A stretch of DNA of 57,247 nucleotides from Frankiales bacterium (GCA_025965475.1 JAOPWV010000003.1:1-57247), one strand, 5' to 3'; positions 9,701 through 18,702 are shown, counted from the first letter of the stretch. The notes: generated by a model from the sequence alone, not told the origin. Program-made: numbers and translations.

Positions 9701-11129
9701 GCACACCGTCCGCCCCGCCCGCGTCGAGCTGCGCGGGTGGGGCTGGCGGCATGCCGGCCGGCGGGACTGGGCGCTGCGCGGCGTCGACCTCGTCGTCGAC
9801 CCCGGGGAGCGGGTCCTGCTGCTGGGTCCGTCCGGCGCGGGCAAGAGCACGCTGCTCACGGCGCTGGCCGGGCTGCACGACCCGGAGACGGCCGGTGAGT
9901 CCGAGGGACTGCTGGTCGTCGACGGGCAGTCGGCCCGCGACGTGCGGCAACGGACCGGCCTCGTCCTGCAGGACCCGGAGACCCAACTGGTCATGGCGCG
10001 CGCCGGCGACGACGTCGCGTTCGGCCTGGAGAACCGGGCCGTTCCGCCCGAGCAGATCTGGCCGCGGGTCGACGAGGCACTGGCCGTGGTCGGCTTCGGG
10101 TACGACCGGGACCGGCCGACCGCATCCCTGTCCGGCGGGGAGAAGCAGCGGCTCGCCATCGCCGGCGTGCTCGCCCTGCGCCCGGGTCTGCTGCTGCTCG
10201 ACGAGCCGACCGCCAACCTCGACCCGGCCGGCGCGGACCTCGTCCGCGCAGCACTGGCTGCCGTCCTGTCCGCCACGGGGACGACGGCGCTGCTCGTGGA
10301 GCACCGGGTGGCCGCCGCGCTGCCCCTGGTGGACCGGGTCGTCGTCGTGGAGCCGGGCGGCGGGGTCGTCGCCGACGGCACGCCGGACCAGGTCTTCCGC
10401 GTCCACGGCGCCGCGCTCGCGGCGCGCGGGGTCTGGGTACCCGGCCACGACCACGTGCGGGCTCGCCCATCGGCAGCCCCACGGGGCGATGCGGTCCTCC
10501 AGGCGACCGGTGTCACGTACCGGTACCCCGGTTCGTCCGCACCGGCCGCTCCCCCGGCCGACGTGACCCTGTACCGGGGCGAGGCGGTGGCGCTGACCGG
10601 GGCCAACGGGTCGGGCAAGTCGACGCTGGCGATGCTGCTTGCCGGCCTGCGCGCGCCGACCCTCGGCACGGTGCGGGCGGCGGGGCGGCCGCTGCCGCTG
10701 CACCGCTGGCGGGCCCGCGACCTGGCCGGCACCGTCGGCACGGTGTTCCAGGAGCCGGAGCACCAGTTCCTGGCTCGGACGGTCGCCGACGAGCTCGACC
10801 TCGGTCCCCTCCGGCGCGGCACACCGCCGGCCGAGGCACGCCGGCGTACGACGGCGTTGCTCGAACGGCTGCACCTCGACCGGCTCGCGGCGGCCAACCC
10901 GTTCACGCTGTCCGGCGGCGAGAAGCGCCGACTGTCGGTCGCCACGGCGCTGGCCACCGCCCCCGAGGTCCTGATCCTCGACGAGCCCACCTTCGGCCAG
11001 GACGCCCGCACCTGGGCGGAGCTGCTCACCCTGCTCGCGGATCTACGGGACGAGGGCCGGGCGGTGCTGGCCGTCACCCACGACGAAGCCTTCGCCGCCG
11101 CCCTCGCCGACCGGCACGTCGCCCTGTGA
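9681..11129 (+). CDS. ykoD: ECF transporter ATPase with two ABC domains
   Basis: A 482-aa fused tandem ATPase energising HMP/thiamine-precursor uptake. The first domain has Walker A GPSGAGKSTL, signature LSGGEKQRLAIA and LLLDEPTANLDP. The second has GANGSGKSTL, LSGGEKRRLSVA and ILDEPTFGQD. I choose the GTG at 9681, which gives a normal N-terminus (VSSRLSEHTVRPARVELRGW) and overlaps the ykoE end; the frame is open further upstream but antisense-like. It overlaps ykoC by four bases (GTGA). The last Walker B has Phe-Gly-Gln after Thr, the common ECF variant. Confidence 0.92.
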   Translation: MSSRLSEHTVRPARVELRGWGWRHAGRRDWALRGVDLVVDPGERVLLLGPSGAGKSTLLTALAGLHDPETAGESEGLLVVDGQSARDVRQRTGLVLQDPETQLVMARAGDDVAFGLENRAVPPEQIWPRVDEALAVVGFGYDRDRPTASLSGGEKQRLAIAGVLALRPGLLLLDEPTANLDPAGADLVRAALAAVLSATGTTALLVEHRVAAALPLVDRVVVVEPGGGVVADGTPDQVFRVHGAALAARGVWVPGHDHVRARPSAAPRGDAVLQATGVTYRYPGSSAPAAPPADVTLYRGEAVALTGANGSGKSTLAMLLAGLRAPTLGTVRAAGRPLPLHRWRARDLAGTVGTVFQEPEHQFLARTVADELDLGPLRRGTPPAEARRRTTALLERLHLDRLAAANPFTLSGGEKRRLSVATALATAPEVLILDEPTFGQDARTWAELLTLLADLRDEGRAVLAVTHDEAFAAALADRHVAL

Positions 11130-11926
11130 CCGCCCTGCTCGAGCCGATGCGCACCGGACGCCTCGCCCGTCGCAACCCGGTCGCGAAGCTGCTCGCCGCC
11201 CTGATCCCGGCCGTCGCCCTGATCGCGACGCTCGACCCGGTGACCCCGGCCGTGATCCTGGCCCTGCTCCTGCTGGCGGTGCCGTTCACCGGCGTGGACG
11301 GGCGATCGCTGCTGCGGCGCAGCCGGCCGTTGCTGCTTGCGGCCCTCATGGTCGGGCTCGTGAACGCGGTGTTCGGCCGTACCGACACCGGCCTGCTGCT
11401 GCTCGAGCTCGGCCCGCTGTCCGTGACGTCCGGCGGCGCGATGACCGGGCTCGGCATCGCGCTGCGCGTGCTCGGCGTCGCCCTGCCCGGGGTGCTCGTG
11501 CTCGCGGCGACCGACCCCGTCGACCTGGCCGACTCCCTCGTCCAGCAACTGCGGGTCCCCCCCAAGTTCGCCTACGGCACGCTGGCCGCCCTGCGGCTGC
11601 TGCCACTGCTCGGCGAGGAGTGGCAGACCATCGCGATGGCCCGCCGGGCGCGCGGCTTCGACGCCGGCCGCTCCCCCGTCGCCGCGGTGCGACTGTTCGC
11701 CTCCCAGGTGCTCGCGCTGCTCGTCGTCGCGATCCGGCGCGGCACCCGGCTCGCCACCGCGATGGACGCCCGCGGCTTCGACTCCGGCGTCCCGCGGACG
11801 TACGCCCGCACCCAGGTGCTGACCGCCGCGGACCTCGGGCTGGTGGCGATGGCCGTTGCCGCCTCGACACTCGCCGTCCGGGTCAGCGTCGGAATCGGAG
11901 CCTGGCGTCCGCTGTTCGGAGCCTGA
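11126..11926 (+). CDS. ykoC: ECF transporter transmembrane (T) component
   Basis: A 266-aa membrane scaffold that links the two ATPase domains to YkoE. It has multiple hydrophobic helices and, in the cytoplasmic coupling helices, two Ala-Arg-Gly motifs characteristic of EcfT proteins: ARRARGFDAG and AMDARGFDSG. The GTG start overlaps the ykoD stop by four bases. Length and motif spacing are normal for CbiQ/EcfT family members. Confidence 0.92.
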   Translation: MTALLEPMRTGRLARRNPVAKLLAALIPAVALIATLDPVTPAVILALLLLAVPFTGVDGRSLLRRSRPLLLAALMVGLVNAVFGRTDTGLLLLELGPLSVTSGGAMTGLGIALRVLGVALPGVLVLAATDPVDLADSLVQQLRVPPKFAYGTLAALRLLPLLGEEWQTIAMARRARGFDAGRSPVAAVRLFASQVLALLVVAIRRGTRLATAMDARGFDSGVPRTYARTQVLTAADLGLVAMAVAASTLAVRVSVGIGAWRPLFGA

Positions 11927-11927
11927 T

Positions 11928-13052
11928 GTGGAGGACGAGCCGCTGGTGCACGGCATGGGTACCGAGCCCGTGCCACCCGACTGGCCGCCACCGAGCCTGG
12001 CCGAGCTGGCCGACCTGCTCCTCGGATACGGCCTGACGGCCCACCGCATCACCTGGCGCAGCCCGCGTCCCCTGTCGGCGGCCGCGCTGGTCGAGAGTGC
12101 CGCGGGCACCGTGTTCGTCAAGCGGCACGCGGCGGCCGTCCGCGACGTCGCGGGGCTGTCCGAGGAGCACGCGTTCGGCGCGCACCTGCGGCTGCGCGGC
12201 GTACCGGTGCCCGAGGTACTGCCCGACCTGGACGGGCGTACGGCGAGGGCCGACGGGCCGTGGACCTGGGAGGTGCACGCCCGCGGGGAGGGCGAGGACA
12301 CCTACCGGGACGTGCTGTCGTGGCAGCCGTTCCACTCGACCGCCGACGCGTACGCGGTCGGCGCCACCCTGGCGCAGCTGACCGTCGCCGCCGAGGACTT
12401 CGCGGCGCCGCCACGGCAGCCGCGGCTCCTCGTCGCCGGCTGGCAGACGGTCTCCTCCCCCGACCTGCTCACCGGTCTGCGGGAGTACGTCGGGGCGCGG
12501 CCGCAGGTGGCTGCCGCACTGGCCGGACGGGACTGGGAGGACGAGGTCGGGGCCGCCCTGCTCCCCTTGCACGCCCGGCTTGCGCCACACCTCGCCGGCC
12601 TGCCGCCCGGCTGGACGCACGGCGACGGGCACGGTTCGAACTTCCTGTGGTCGCCGGACGGCCGGGTGAGCGCGGTCCTCGACCTCGGACTGTGTGACCT
12701 CACGACGCCGATGTTCGACCTCGCGACGGCCATCGAACGCGGGTGCATCTCCTGGCTGTCGCCGGCGCCGGTCGCCCGCCTCGACCTCGTGGACGCGCTG
12801 CTGGACGGCTGGCGTTCGGTACTCCGGCTGATGGACGTCGAGGTCGCGGCCCTGCCCGAGCTGCTGCCGCTCGTGCACGTCGACTTCGCCCTGTCCGAGC
12901 TCGGCTACTTCGCGGGTGTGACCGGGTCGTCGCAGAACGCGGAGCTGGCGTACGACGGCTACCTGCTCGGGCATGCCAGGTGGTTCGCCGGGCCGGCCGG
13001 GTCGGCCCTGCGCGACCATCTGCGCGCCGCCGTCGGCGACCCCACGCCCTGA
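11928..13052 (+). CDS. APH/choline-kinase-fold phosphotransferase, possible thiamine or HMP salvage kinase
   Basis: A 374-aa kinase-like protein; GTG at 11928 abuts the ykoC stop, and ATG at 11955 (365 aa) is the alternative. The nucleotide lobe has GTVFVKRH with the lysine. The catalytic loop is GWTHGDGHGSNFLW, where His, Asp and Asn match the HGDxxxxN pattern of aminoglycoside phosphotransferases and thiamine kinase ThiK. VSAVLDLGLCDL is the metal-binding segment, with Asp in DLG. It sits last in a riboswitch-controlled vitamin B1 transport operon, so phosphorylation of imported thiamine or its pyrimidine is a reasonable inference. An antibiotic or sugar kinase cannot be excluded. Confidence 0.8.
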   Translation: MEDEPLVHGMGTEPVPPDWPPPSLAELADLLLGYGLTAHRITWRSPRPLSAAALVESAAGTVFVKRHAAAVRDVAGLSEEHAFGAHLRLRGVPVPEVLPDLDGRTARADGPWTWEVHARGEGEDTYRDVLSWQPFHSTADAYAVGATLAQLTVAAEDFAAPPRQPRLLVAGWQTVSSPDLLTGLREYVGARPQVAAALAGRDWEDEVGAALLPLHARLAPHLAGLPPGWTHGDGHGSNFLWSPDGRVSAVLDLGLCDLTTPMFDLATAIERGCISWLSPAPVARLDLVDALLDGWRSVLRLMDVEVAALPELLPLVHVDFALSELGYFAGVTGSSQNAELAYDGYLLGHARWFAGPAGSALRDHLRAAVGDPTP

Positions 13053-13065
13053 GCCACCCACCCAC

Positions 13066-13111
13066 AACGTCCGCTCGCAGGGCGGCGCAGCAGTCCGGAC
13101 GAGCGGACGTT
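13066..13111. terminator. Bidirectional hairpin terminator
   Basis: A perfect 12-bp inverted repeat, AACGTCCGCTCG at 13066-13077 and its complement at 13100-13111, with a 22-base loop that can pair further. It lies between the convergent kinase and dksA genes and can serve both. No U-tract follows, as is common in high-GC actinobacteria. Confidence 0.75.
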
Positions 13112-13125
13112 ACGGGCGAGGACGG

Positions 13126-13518
13126 TCAGCGGGAGGTCGGCCGGGAGGCACAGGTGATGCAGGTCGTGGCGGCCGGCCGGGCCTCGAGACGCTCCGGCGC
13201 GATGGGTTGCCCGCAGGTCTGACAGATGCCGTAGCTGCCGTCCTCGACGCGGGCGAGCGCACGGTCCAGGTCGCCGAGGGAGCTGCGCGACTGGCTGAGC
13301 AGCGCCGCGATCTGCTCGCGCTCGAACGCGATCGTCGCGCCTTCGGGGTCGTGCTCGTCGTCGGCGTTGGAGGACTCGGACGCCTCGACGATGCCGTCAT
13401 GGTCACGCATCAGCGCGGCGAGGTGGTCGGCGGCGCGCTCGCGATCGGCGAGCAGCCGCGCGCGCGCGTCGTCGTGCGACACCCGTCCTGCCGAGGCGCT
13501 GCCGGTCACACTGCCCAA
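13126..13518 (-). CDS. DksA/TraR-family zinc-finger protein
   Basis: A 130-aa protein of the TraR/DksA type. The N-terminal 90 residues form a predicted coiled coil (DDARARLLADRERAADHL, FEREQIAALLSQSR, LGDLDRALARVEDG). The C-terminal C4 zinc finger reads GSYGICQTCGQPI and CITCASRP. Family members bind the RNA polymerase secondary channel and modify promoter response. The coiled coil carries an acidic DDEHDPE stretch. No operon partner is apparent; the gene ends at the shared terminator. Confidence 0.9.
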   Translation of the reverse strand: MGSVTGSASAGRVSHDDARARLLADRERAADHLAALMRDHDGIVEASESSNADDEHDPEGATIAFEREQIAALLSQSRSSLGDLDRALARVEDGSYGICQTCGQPIAPERLEARPAATTCITCASRPTSR

Positions 13519-13557
13519 ACGAACCGGTGGATCACGTCATTCCAGTCGGCGTACCGC

Positions 13558-13791
13558 TCAGGGAGCCACGGGCCCGCCGGTCGCCGCCGGCGTCGGGCCG
13601 ACGTAGTGGATGGTCGCGACGCTGCTGCTGAGCACCTGGTGCATCGCGAACGGCAGCGCGAAAAGGATCACGAACGCCGCGATCGACAACTTGACGGCCA
13701 GCCAGACCAGGCTGACGCAGAGGTGACGTCCGGACGTACGGCGTACGGCCGGTCGGGCCACGGCCGGCTGCTCCCGAGGGTGCGCTGTCAC
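13558..13791 (-). CDS. Small single-pass membrane protein
   Basis: A predicted 77-aa protein from GTG at 13791, just after GGGAGG (close spacing). One clear hydrophobic helix (LVWLAVKLSIAAFVILFALP) lies in the middle, with a basic N-terminal third. The frame continues upstream, but that part is Arg/Pro-rich and unlikely to be coding. No family is recognised. The spacing of the ribosome site is tight, so the start is uncertain. Confidence 0.4.
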   Translation of the reverse strand: MTAHPREQPAVARPAVRRTSGRHLCVSLVWLAVKLSIAAFVILFALPFAMHQVLSSSVATIHYVGPTPAATGGPVAP

Positions 13792-14029
13792 GTACCTCCC
13801 ATCGGCCAGATGGACCCCTGACCTGAAGGAGTTGCAGGTCACACCGTCCGCGGCCGGACCAGCCGGCGCACGTGGCGCAGCGACGCGCGGGTGAACCGCA
13901 GGCCCACCTCGAGAACCACGGCCACGACGGGCACCTCGCAGCGGCGGGCGCGCCACCACCCCGCCACAGGACCAGGTGAACGCCCGGCGACGACCCGACG
14001 TGTGGAGCGAAGATCACAAACCGCCCGGA

Positions 14030-15388
14030 CTAGGAGGCCTGGCTCACCGAGGACATGTTGAAGTCGCCGATCCGCAGCGTCGGCATGCGCGTCCAGGTGA
14101 AGTCGTCGCTCCACTCGCGCGGCAGGGCCTGCTCGCTGCGGCCGATCTCCGCCAGGCGCCCGAGCAGGTCGACGGGGCTCTCGTTGAACCGGAAGTTGTT
14201 GACCACGCCGACGACCTCGCCGCCCTCGACGAGATAGACGCCGTCGCGGGTGAGGCCGGTCAGCAGGAGGGTCTCCGGGTCGACCTCGCGGATGTACCAG
14301 AGGCAGGTCAGCAGCAGTCCCCGCTCGGTGCTCGCGACCATCTCGTCGGTCGTCGCGCTGCCGCCGCCGTCGAGGCTGAGGTTGTGGACGTACGGCGTGA
14401 CCGGCAGACCGGTCAGGCGGGCCGACGCGCGGGTCTGCACCAGCGCCGACAGAACACCGTCGCGGATCCAGTCCGTCGGCCCCAGGGGCAGGCCGTTGTC
14501 GAACACGCTGCTCATCGACGACGAGCTCGTGGTGACGACGTACGGCGTGGTGCGCAGCGCCGGGTCCCGCGGATCGCTGCTCAGCCGCAGCCCGGCCGGA
14601 CCCAGTGACTCCCCCACCCGGGTGCCACCGCCGGGCTTGGAGAACACGGTCCGGCCCTCCGCGGCGTCCCGGGCGGCCGCCGTCCAGTACATGTAGATCA
14701 TCAGGTCGGCGACCGCGCTCGGGGGCACGAGCGTCTCGTAGCGCCCGGCCGGCAGGTCGATCCGCCGGCTCGCCCAGCCGAGCCGTCGGCGCAGCTCCGC
14801 ATCCAGGCCGGGAACGCTGATGTCCGACCAGTCACGGGTGTGTCGGCCGACCCAGCTGGATCCGCCGGGCAGGTCGTTCTTGCCGGTCACCTCGACGTAC
14901 CCCGTCGGCTCGGCGTGCCGGACGCGCAGGCCGGTCGACGAACCGAGCCAACTGGTCGTGACGTCGTGCGAGGCGTAACCGAACAGCCGGCGTCCCTCGG
15001 ACCGCGCCTCGCCGAAACTCGCGCCGAGATCGCGGGCCAGGTCGGCGAAGATCGCCGTACTGCACGTCTCGGCCGGGTCGGCGAAGTCGGCCGCCGCCTC
15101 GCCGGTCACCAGGGGGCTGGCGTCCTCGGCCGGCCCCGCCTCGCGGGCGGCCTGCTCGCTGGCCCGGACCAGACCCTCGAGGTCGTCGATCACCGTCGCG
15201 CTGCGGACGCCGACCGACTCCCCCATGACGCTGATGACGGCGACCGACCGGTCCCGGCCCGCGCCGTTGGTCGTGAGGGTGTTGTTGGCCCAGCGCAGGT
15301 TGGCGGTACTGCTCTCCTGCACGAGGACGACGCAGCCGTCCGCCTTGGACAGGCCCAGCGCCCGCTCGACGATCTCGTGCCCGCTCAT
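14030..15388 (-). CDS. tldE: TldE/PmbA-family metalloprotease subunit
   Basis: A 452-aa partner of TldD. TldD/TldE heterodimers degrade unfolded small peptides and process leader peptides. TldE lacks the catalytic zinc motif but shapes the chamber. Recognisable segments include VLVQESSTANLRWANNTLTT near the start, YASHDVTTSWLGSSTGLRVR, and a C-terminal GLTRDGVYLVEGGEVVGVVN and NNFRFNESP typical of the family. The ATG at 15388 overlaps the tldD stop by four bases, so the two are made together. Confidence 0.9.
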   Translation of the reverse strand: MSGHEIVERALGLSKADGCVVLVQESSTANLRWANNTLTTNGAGRDRSVAVISVMGESVGVRSATVIDDLEGLVRASEQAAREAGPAEDASPLVTGEAAADFADPAETCSTAIFADLARDLGASFGEARSEGRRLFGYASHDVTTSWLGSSTGLRVRHAEPTGYVEVTGKNDLPGGSSWVGRHTRDWSDISVPGLDAELRRRLGWASRRIDLPAGRYETLVPPSAVADLMIYMYWTAAARDAAEGRTVFSKPGGGTRVGESLGPAGLRLSSDPRDPALRTTPYVVTTSSSSMSSVFDNGLPLGPTDWIRDGVLSALVQTRASARLTGLPVTPYVHNLSLDGGGSATTDEMVASTERGLLLTCLWYIREVDPETLLLTGLTRDGVYLVEGGEVVGVVNNFRFNESPVDLLGRLAEIGRSEQALPREWSDDFTWTRMPTLRIGDFNMSSVSQAS

Positions 15389-16905
15389 CGGCCGCCCTCC
15401 CGGGCGGTGTTGAGGATGGACACGCCGCGGAACAGCGCAGCCGGGCAGCCGTGCGAGACCGCGGCGACCTGGCTGGGTTGGGCCTTGCCGCAGTTCATGG
15501 CGCCGCCGAGCACGTAGGTCTGGGGGCCACCGACCGTCTCCATGGAGCCCCAGAACTCGGTGGTGGTCGCCTGGTAGGCGACGTCGCGCAGCTGGCCGAC
15601 GAGCCGCCCGCCGCGGATCTCGTAGAACCGCTGCCCGGTGAACTGGAAGTTGTAGCGCTGCATGTCGATCGACCAGCTCTTGTCGCCGACGACGTAGATG
15701 CCCCGCTCCACCCCCGCGATGAGCTCGTCGGTGGACGGGCCGTCCGCCGCCGGCTGCAGCGACACGTTGGCCATCCGCTGCACCGGCACGTGCATCGGCG
15801 AGTCGGCGTACGCGCAGCCGTTGGAGCGGTCCACGCCGAGCAGGGCGGCGTTCTGCCGGGCCATCCGCCGGTCCAGCTGGTAGCCGACGAGGGTCCCGTC
15901 GCGCACGATGTCCCACTGCTGGGTCTGGACGCCCTCGTCGTCGTACCCGACGGTCGACAGGCCGTGCGGCGTGACCCGGTCGCCGACGACGTGCATGACG
16001 CCCGAGCCGTACCGCAGCGTGCCGAGCTGGTCCGGCGTGGCGAACGAGGTGCCTGCGTACGCCGCTTCGTAGCCGAGCGCCCGGTCGAGTTCGGTGGCAT
16101 GGCCGATCGACTCGTGGATCGTGAGCCACAGGTTCGACGGGTCGATGACCAGGTCGTAGCGGCCCGGCTCGACACTGCTCGCCTTGGCCTTCTCGACCAG
16201 CAGCTCCGGAAAGTGTGCGAGCTCACCGTCCCAGTCCCACGCACCGTCGCCGGTGAGGTACTCCCAGCCGCGGCCGACCGGCGGTGCGATGGTCCGCATG
16301 GTCTCGAAGCCGCCGCCCCGGTCGACGCGGGTCGCTGTGACCTGGGGCTGCAGGCGTACCCGTTGCTGGGTGGTCATCGTCCCGGCCGTGTCGGCGTAGA
16401 ACTTGTTCTCCAGCACCTGCTGGAGATGTACGTCGACGTGGTCGACCTCGTCGTGGGCCAGCAGGCGCCGGCTCCACTCCTCGAACAGCACGACCTTCTC
16501 CGCCGGGCTGACCGCGAACGGGTCGACGTCGTACGCCGACACCCAGGTGACGTCGTCGTACACCGGCTCGGGGGCGAGTTCGACCGGCTCGGCGTTGAGC
16601 GGCCGGGAGGTGCGCGCCACGTCGACCGCCTCGCGGGCCAGCCGCACGGCCTCTTCGACGGTGACGTCGGTACTGCTCGCGAAACCCCAGGTCCCGTCGT
16701 GCACCACCCGCACCGCGAGTCCGGCCGTCACGTCGTCGTGCAGGTTCTCCAGGCGCGCGTCCCGCAGCGACACATCCTGCCCGCGCAGCTGCTCGACGCG
16801 GATGTCGGCGTGGCTGGCACCGGCGTCCCGCGCCGCCTGCAGCGCCGCGGCAGCCACCTCCCGCAGTGGCAGGGCGAGGAAGGACGACTCGATCTCGTGA
16901 CTCAC
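15385..16905 (-). CDS. tldD: TldD-family zinc metalloprotease
   Basis: A 506-aa catalytic subunit. The zinc-binding HExxxH motif reads HESIGHATELDRALGYE. Downstream are the usual GVERGIYVVGD, GEIRGG-like FYEIRGGRLVGQLRDVAY and a C-terminal MNCGKAQPSQ. The N-terminal half has the family pattern HADIRVEQLRGQDVSLRDAR. It overlaps argA upstream and tldE downstream by four bases each, giving a three-gene minus-strand operon. Its peptide substrate is unknown. Confidence 0.92.
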   Translation of the reverse strand: MSHEIESSFLALPLREVAAAALQAARDAGASHADIRVEQLRGQDVSLRDARLENLHDDVTAGLAVRVVHDGTWGFASSTDVTVEEAVRLAREAVDVARTSRPLNAEPVELAPEPVYDDVTWVSAYDVDPFAVSPAEKVVLFEEWSRRLLAHDEVDHVDVHLQQVLENKFYADTAGTMTTQQRVRLQPQVTATRVDRGGGFETMRTIAPPVGRGWEYLTGDGAWDWDGELAHFPELLVEKAKASSVEPGRYDLVIDPSNLWLTIHESIGHATELDRALGYEAAYAGTSFATPDQLGTLRYGSGVMHVVGDRVTPHGLSTVGYDDEGVQTQQWDIVRDGTLVGYQLDRRMARQNAALLGVDRSNGCAYADSPMHVPVQRMANVSLQPAADGPSTDELIAGVERGIYVVGDKSWSIDMQRYNFQFTGQRFYEIRGGRLVGQLRDVAYQATTTEFWGSMETVGGPQTYVLGGAMNCGKAQPSQVAAVSHGCPAALFRGVSILNTAREGGR

Positions 16906-17432
16906 TGGGCCACCCTAGGTTCGTCGATCATCGGGAGAACGCGGAGCATGCGGGTGTTGCCCAACGTGTTGGGCTTGACCCGGACCAGGTCCAGGAATTC
17001 GGCCACGCCCTCGTCCGGCGACTGCAGCAGTTCCTCCTGGACGGACGGGTCCACGGGGACGTCGTTGATCGGCACGAAGCCGTGCCGGCCGAAGAACCCG
17101 GTCTCGAAGGTGAGGCAGAAGACCCGGCTCACCCCGAGCTCCTCAGCCTGTTCCAGGAGCCGTTCGAGCAGTCGGTGCCCCACCCCGCGACGCTGGGCAG
17201 ACGGGTCGACTGCCACGGTGCGCACCTCGGCCAGGTCCGCCCACAGCACGTGCAGCGCCCCGCAGCCCAGGACCCGGTCGGCCGCATCGACCGCGACGAA
17301 GAACTCCTGCACGTCCTCGTACAGGGTGACCGTGGGCTTGCTCAGCAGCCGTCGGTCGGGCGCGTAGGTGTCGACCAGGCCCCGGATGCCCGGAACGTCG
17401 GAAGTGCGCGCCCGCCGTACGAAAAGATCCAC
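16902..17432 (-). CDS. argA: N-acetylglutamate synthase, short ArgA type
   Basis: A 176-aa GNAT acetyltransferase resembling the mycobacterial Rv2747-type ArgA, which makes N-acetylglutamate, the first step of arginine biosynthesis. Visible features are RRARTSDVPGIRGLVDTYAP, CGALHVLWADLAEVRTVAVD, the acetyl-CoA loop QRRGVGHRLL, FETGFFGRHGF, and the distinctive C-terminal GVAEFLDLVRVKPNTLGNTR. It starts at GTG 17432 and is coupled to tldD. Most actinobacteria keep the arg genes elsewhere, so pairing with tldDE is a curiosity. Confidence 0.9.
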   Translation of the reverse strand: MDLFVRRARTSDVPGIRGLVDTYAPDRRLLSKPTVTLYEDVQEFFVAVDAADRVLGCGALHVLWADLAEVRTVAVDPSAQRRGVGHRLLERLLEQAEELGVSRVFCLTFETGFFGRHGFVPINDVPVDPSVQEELLQSPDEGVAEFLDLVRVKPNTLGNTRMLRVLPMIDEPRVAQ

Positions 17433-17488
17433 CCAGCGACCCTACGGCGCATCGCATCCGCGCTTTCCGGTACACGCCTACGCGGGAC

Positions 17489-18265
17489 TCACGTCGCCGG
17501 TCCAGGTCGGATGCCGGCGGCGAAATCGGTCGCGACGACGCGTACGTCGGTGACGCCATCGGAACTGCGGGACGCGAGCCAGCACACCGCCGGTCCCATG
17601 ATCGCCGGGTCCAGCAGGCCGGCCCGCACCTCATCCGGGACGCCATCCGGGATCATGCCCGTGGCCGTCGCACCCCCGGGAGCAAGCAGGTTCACGGTGA
17701 CGCCGGTGCCGGCGAGGTCGCCGGCCATGGCGTGGGAGAGCGCGTCGGTGGCGGCCCGGGAGGGCCCGTACGGGGTGAAGCCCGGCCTGCGCATCGTCGA
17801 CTCGTTGATCGAGACGTTGACGACCTTGCCGGCGCCGGCCGCCAGCATCGCGGGCACGACCGCGCGTGCGACGAGGAAGTAGCCGTCGACGTTCGTCACG
17901 AACAGGTCCCGGAACGCGTCGGGTGCCACTGTCCAGAAGCCTTTCGGCGAACTCAGGAAGTTCGGGTCGACCGTGCGCATCCCGATGCCGGCGTTGTTCA
18001 CCAGCACGTCGATCCCACCCAGCGCGGTCAGCGCCGCCGCCACGCCCTGCTCCACCGACGCCTCGTCGCGGACGTCCATGCCGACGCCAACCGCCTGTCC
18101 GGTCGCCGCCGCGGCGAGCTCGCCGGCGACCTGCGCCGCACGGGCGGGATCCCGGCCTGTCAGCGCGACCCGCGCTCCACCCGCCACGAGCGCGGCGCTC
18201 ATGGCCCGCCCCAGACCACTCGTCCCGCCCGTGACGAGCACGCGTACACCGTCGACCTCGCTCAT
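17489..18265 (-). CDS. Short-chain dehydrogenase/reductase with Arg in the YxxxK position
   Basis: A 258-aa Rossmann-fold SDR. The cofactor motif TGGTSGLG is at residues 12-19 and NNAG near 90. The catalytic Ser lies in VVNVSINES and the catalytic Tyr is Tyr166 in PYGPSRAATDAL, but the lysine four residues later is replaced by Arg170. Lysine normally lowers the Tyr pKa and binds the nicotinamide ribose, so activity may be altered; some atypical SDRs tolerate Arg. There is no operon partner and the substrate is unknown. Confidence 0.88.
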   Translation of the reverse strand: MSEVDGVRVLVTGGTSGLGRAMSAALVAGGARVALTGRDPARAAQVAGELAAAATGQAVGVGMDVRDEASVEQGVAAALTALGGIDVLVNNAGIGMRTVDPNFLSSPKGFWTVAPDAFRDLFVTNVDGYFLVARAVVPAMLAAGAGKVVNVSINESTMRRPGFTPYGPSRAATDALSHAMAGDLAGTGVTVNLLAPGGATATGMIPDGVPDEVRAGLLDPAIMGPAVCWLASRSSDGVTDVRVVATDFAAGIRPGPAT

Positions 18266-18411
18266 CCGTCACGCCTCCCTCGTCCAGCCCCCGTCAGCCT
18301 GCCACCCCCGCAGGCGGGGAGGGAGCCAGCGGGACCAGCCGAGAGCCCTGTCCTCGCGGGGCCTGTGGACGACGCCGCACGGGACCGCCCGACCGATGGC
18401 ACGCTCCGGCC

Positions 18412-18702
18412 GTGCCCAAGATCGAGGTGCAGTACACCGGACTCGCGGACGCCACCAGCGCCCTACAGGCGGCAGCCCAGGTCGCCGGCGAGATCCAGCG
18501 CGGCGCCCGCAGCCTGCGGGGTGCCGCGGTCTCCACCGGCGTGCCACTGCTGGCGGAGGCGGCAGAAGACTTCCGCGAGGCGTGGGCGTACGGCCTCGAC
18601 CTCGTCGTCGACGACACGCGCGCCCTGGGCCGCCGGCTCGACGAGGCGGCCGGCACCTACAGAGCGGCTGACGGCGCGGTCGCGCGCGGGTGCGGTCCAT
18701 GA
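18412..18702 (+). CDS. Small WXG100-like helical protein
   Basis: A 96-aa, almost wholly helical protein starting at GTG 18412. Size, helix-turn-helix outline (ADATSALQAAAQVAGEIQRG, then LAEAAEDFREAWAYGLDLVV) and position just before a T7SS-type toxin suggest an ESAT-6/WXG100-like co-secreted partner. The exact WXG is not present; EAWAYG occupies the place. Its stop overlaps the toxin start (ATGA). Assignment rests mainly on context. Confidence 0.65.
   Translation: MPKIEVQYTGLADATSALQAAAQVAGEIQRGARSLRGAAVSTGVPLLAEAAEDFREAWAYGLDLVVDDTRALGRRLDEAAGTYRAADGAVARGCGP

Noticed and set aside
13839-13970. Short minus frame with VPVVAVVLEVGLRF
   Set aside because: One hydrophobic run but no ribosome site or family; the 238-base gap between the small membrane gene and tldE otherwise shows nothing.
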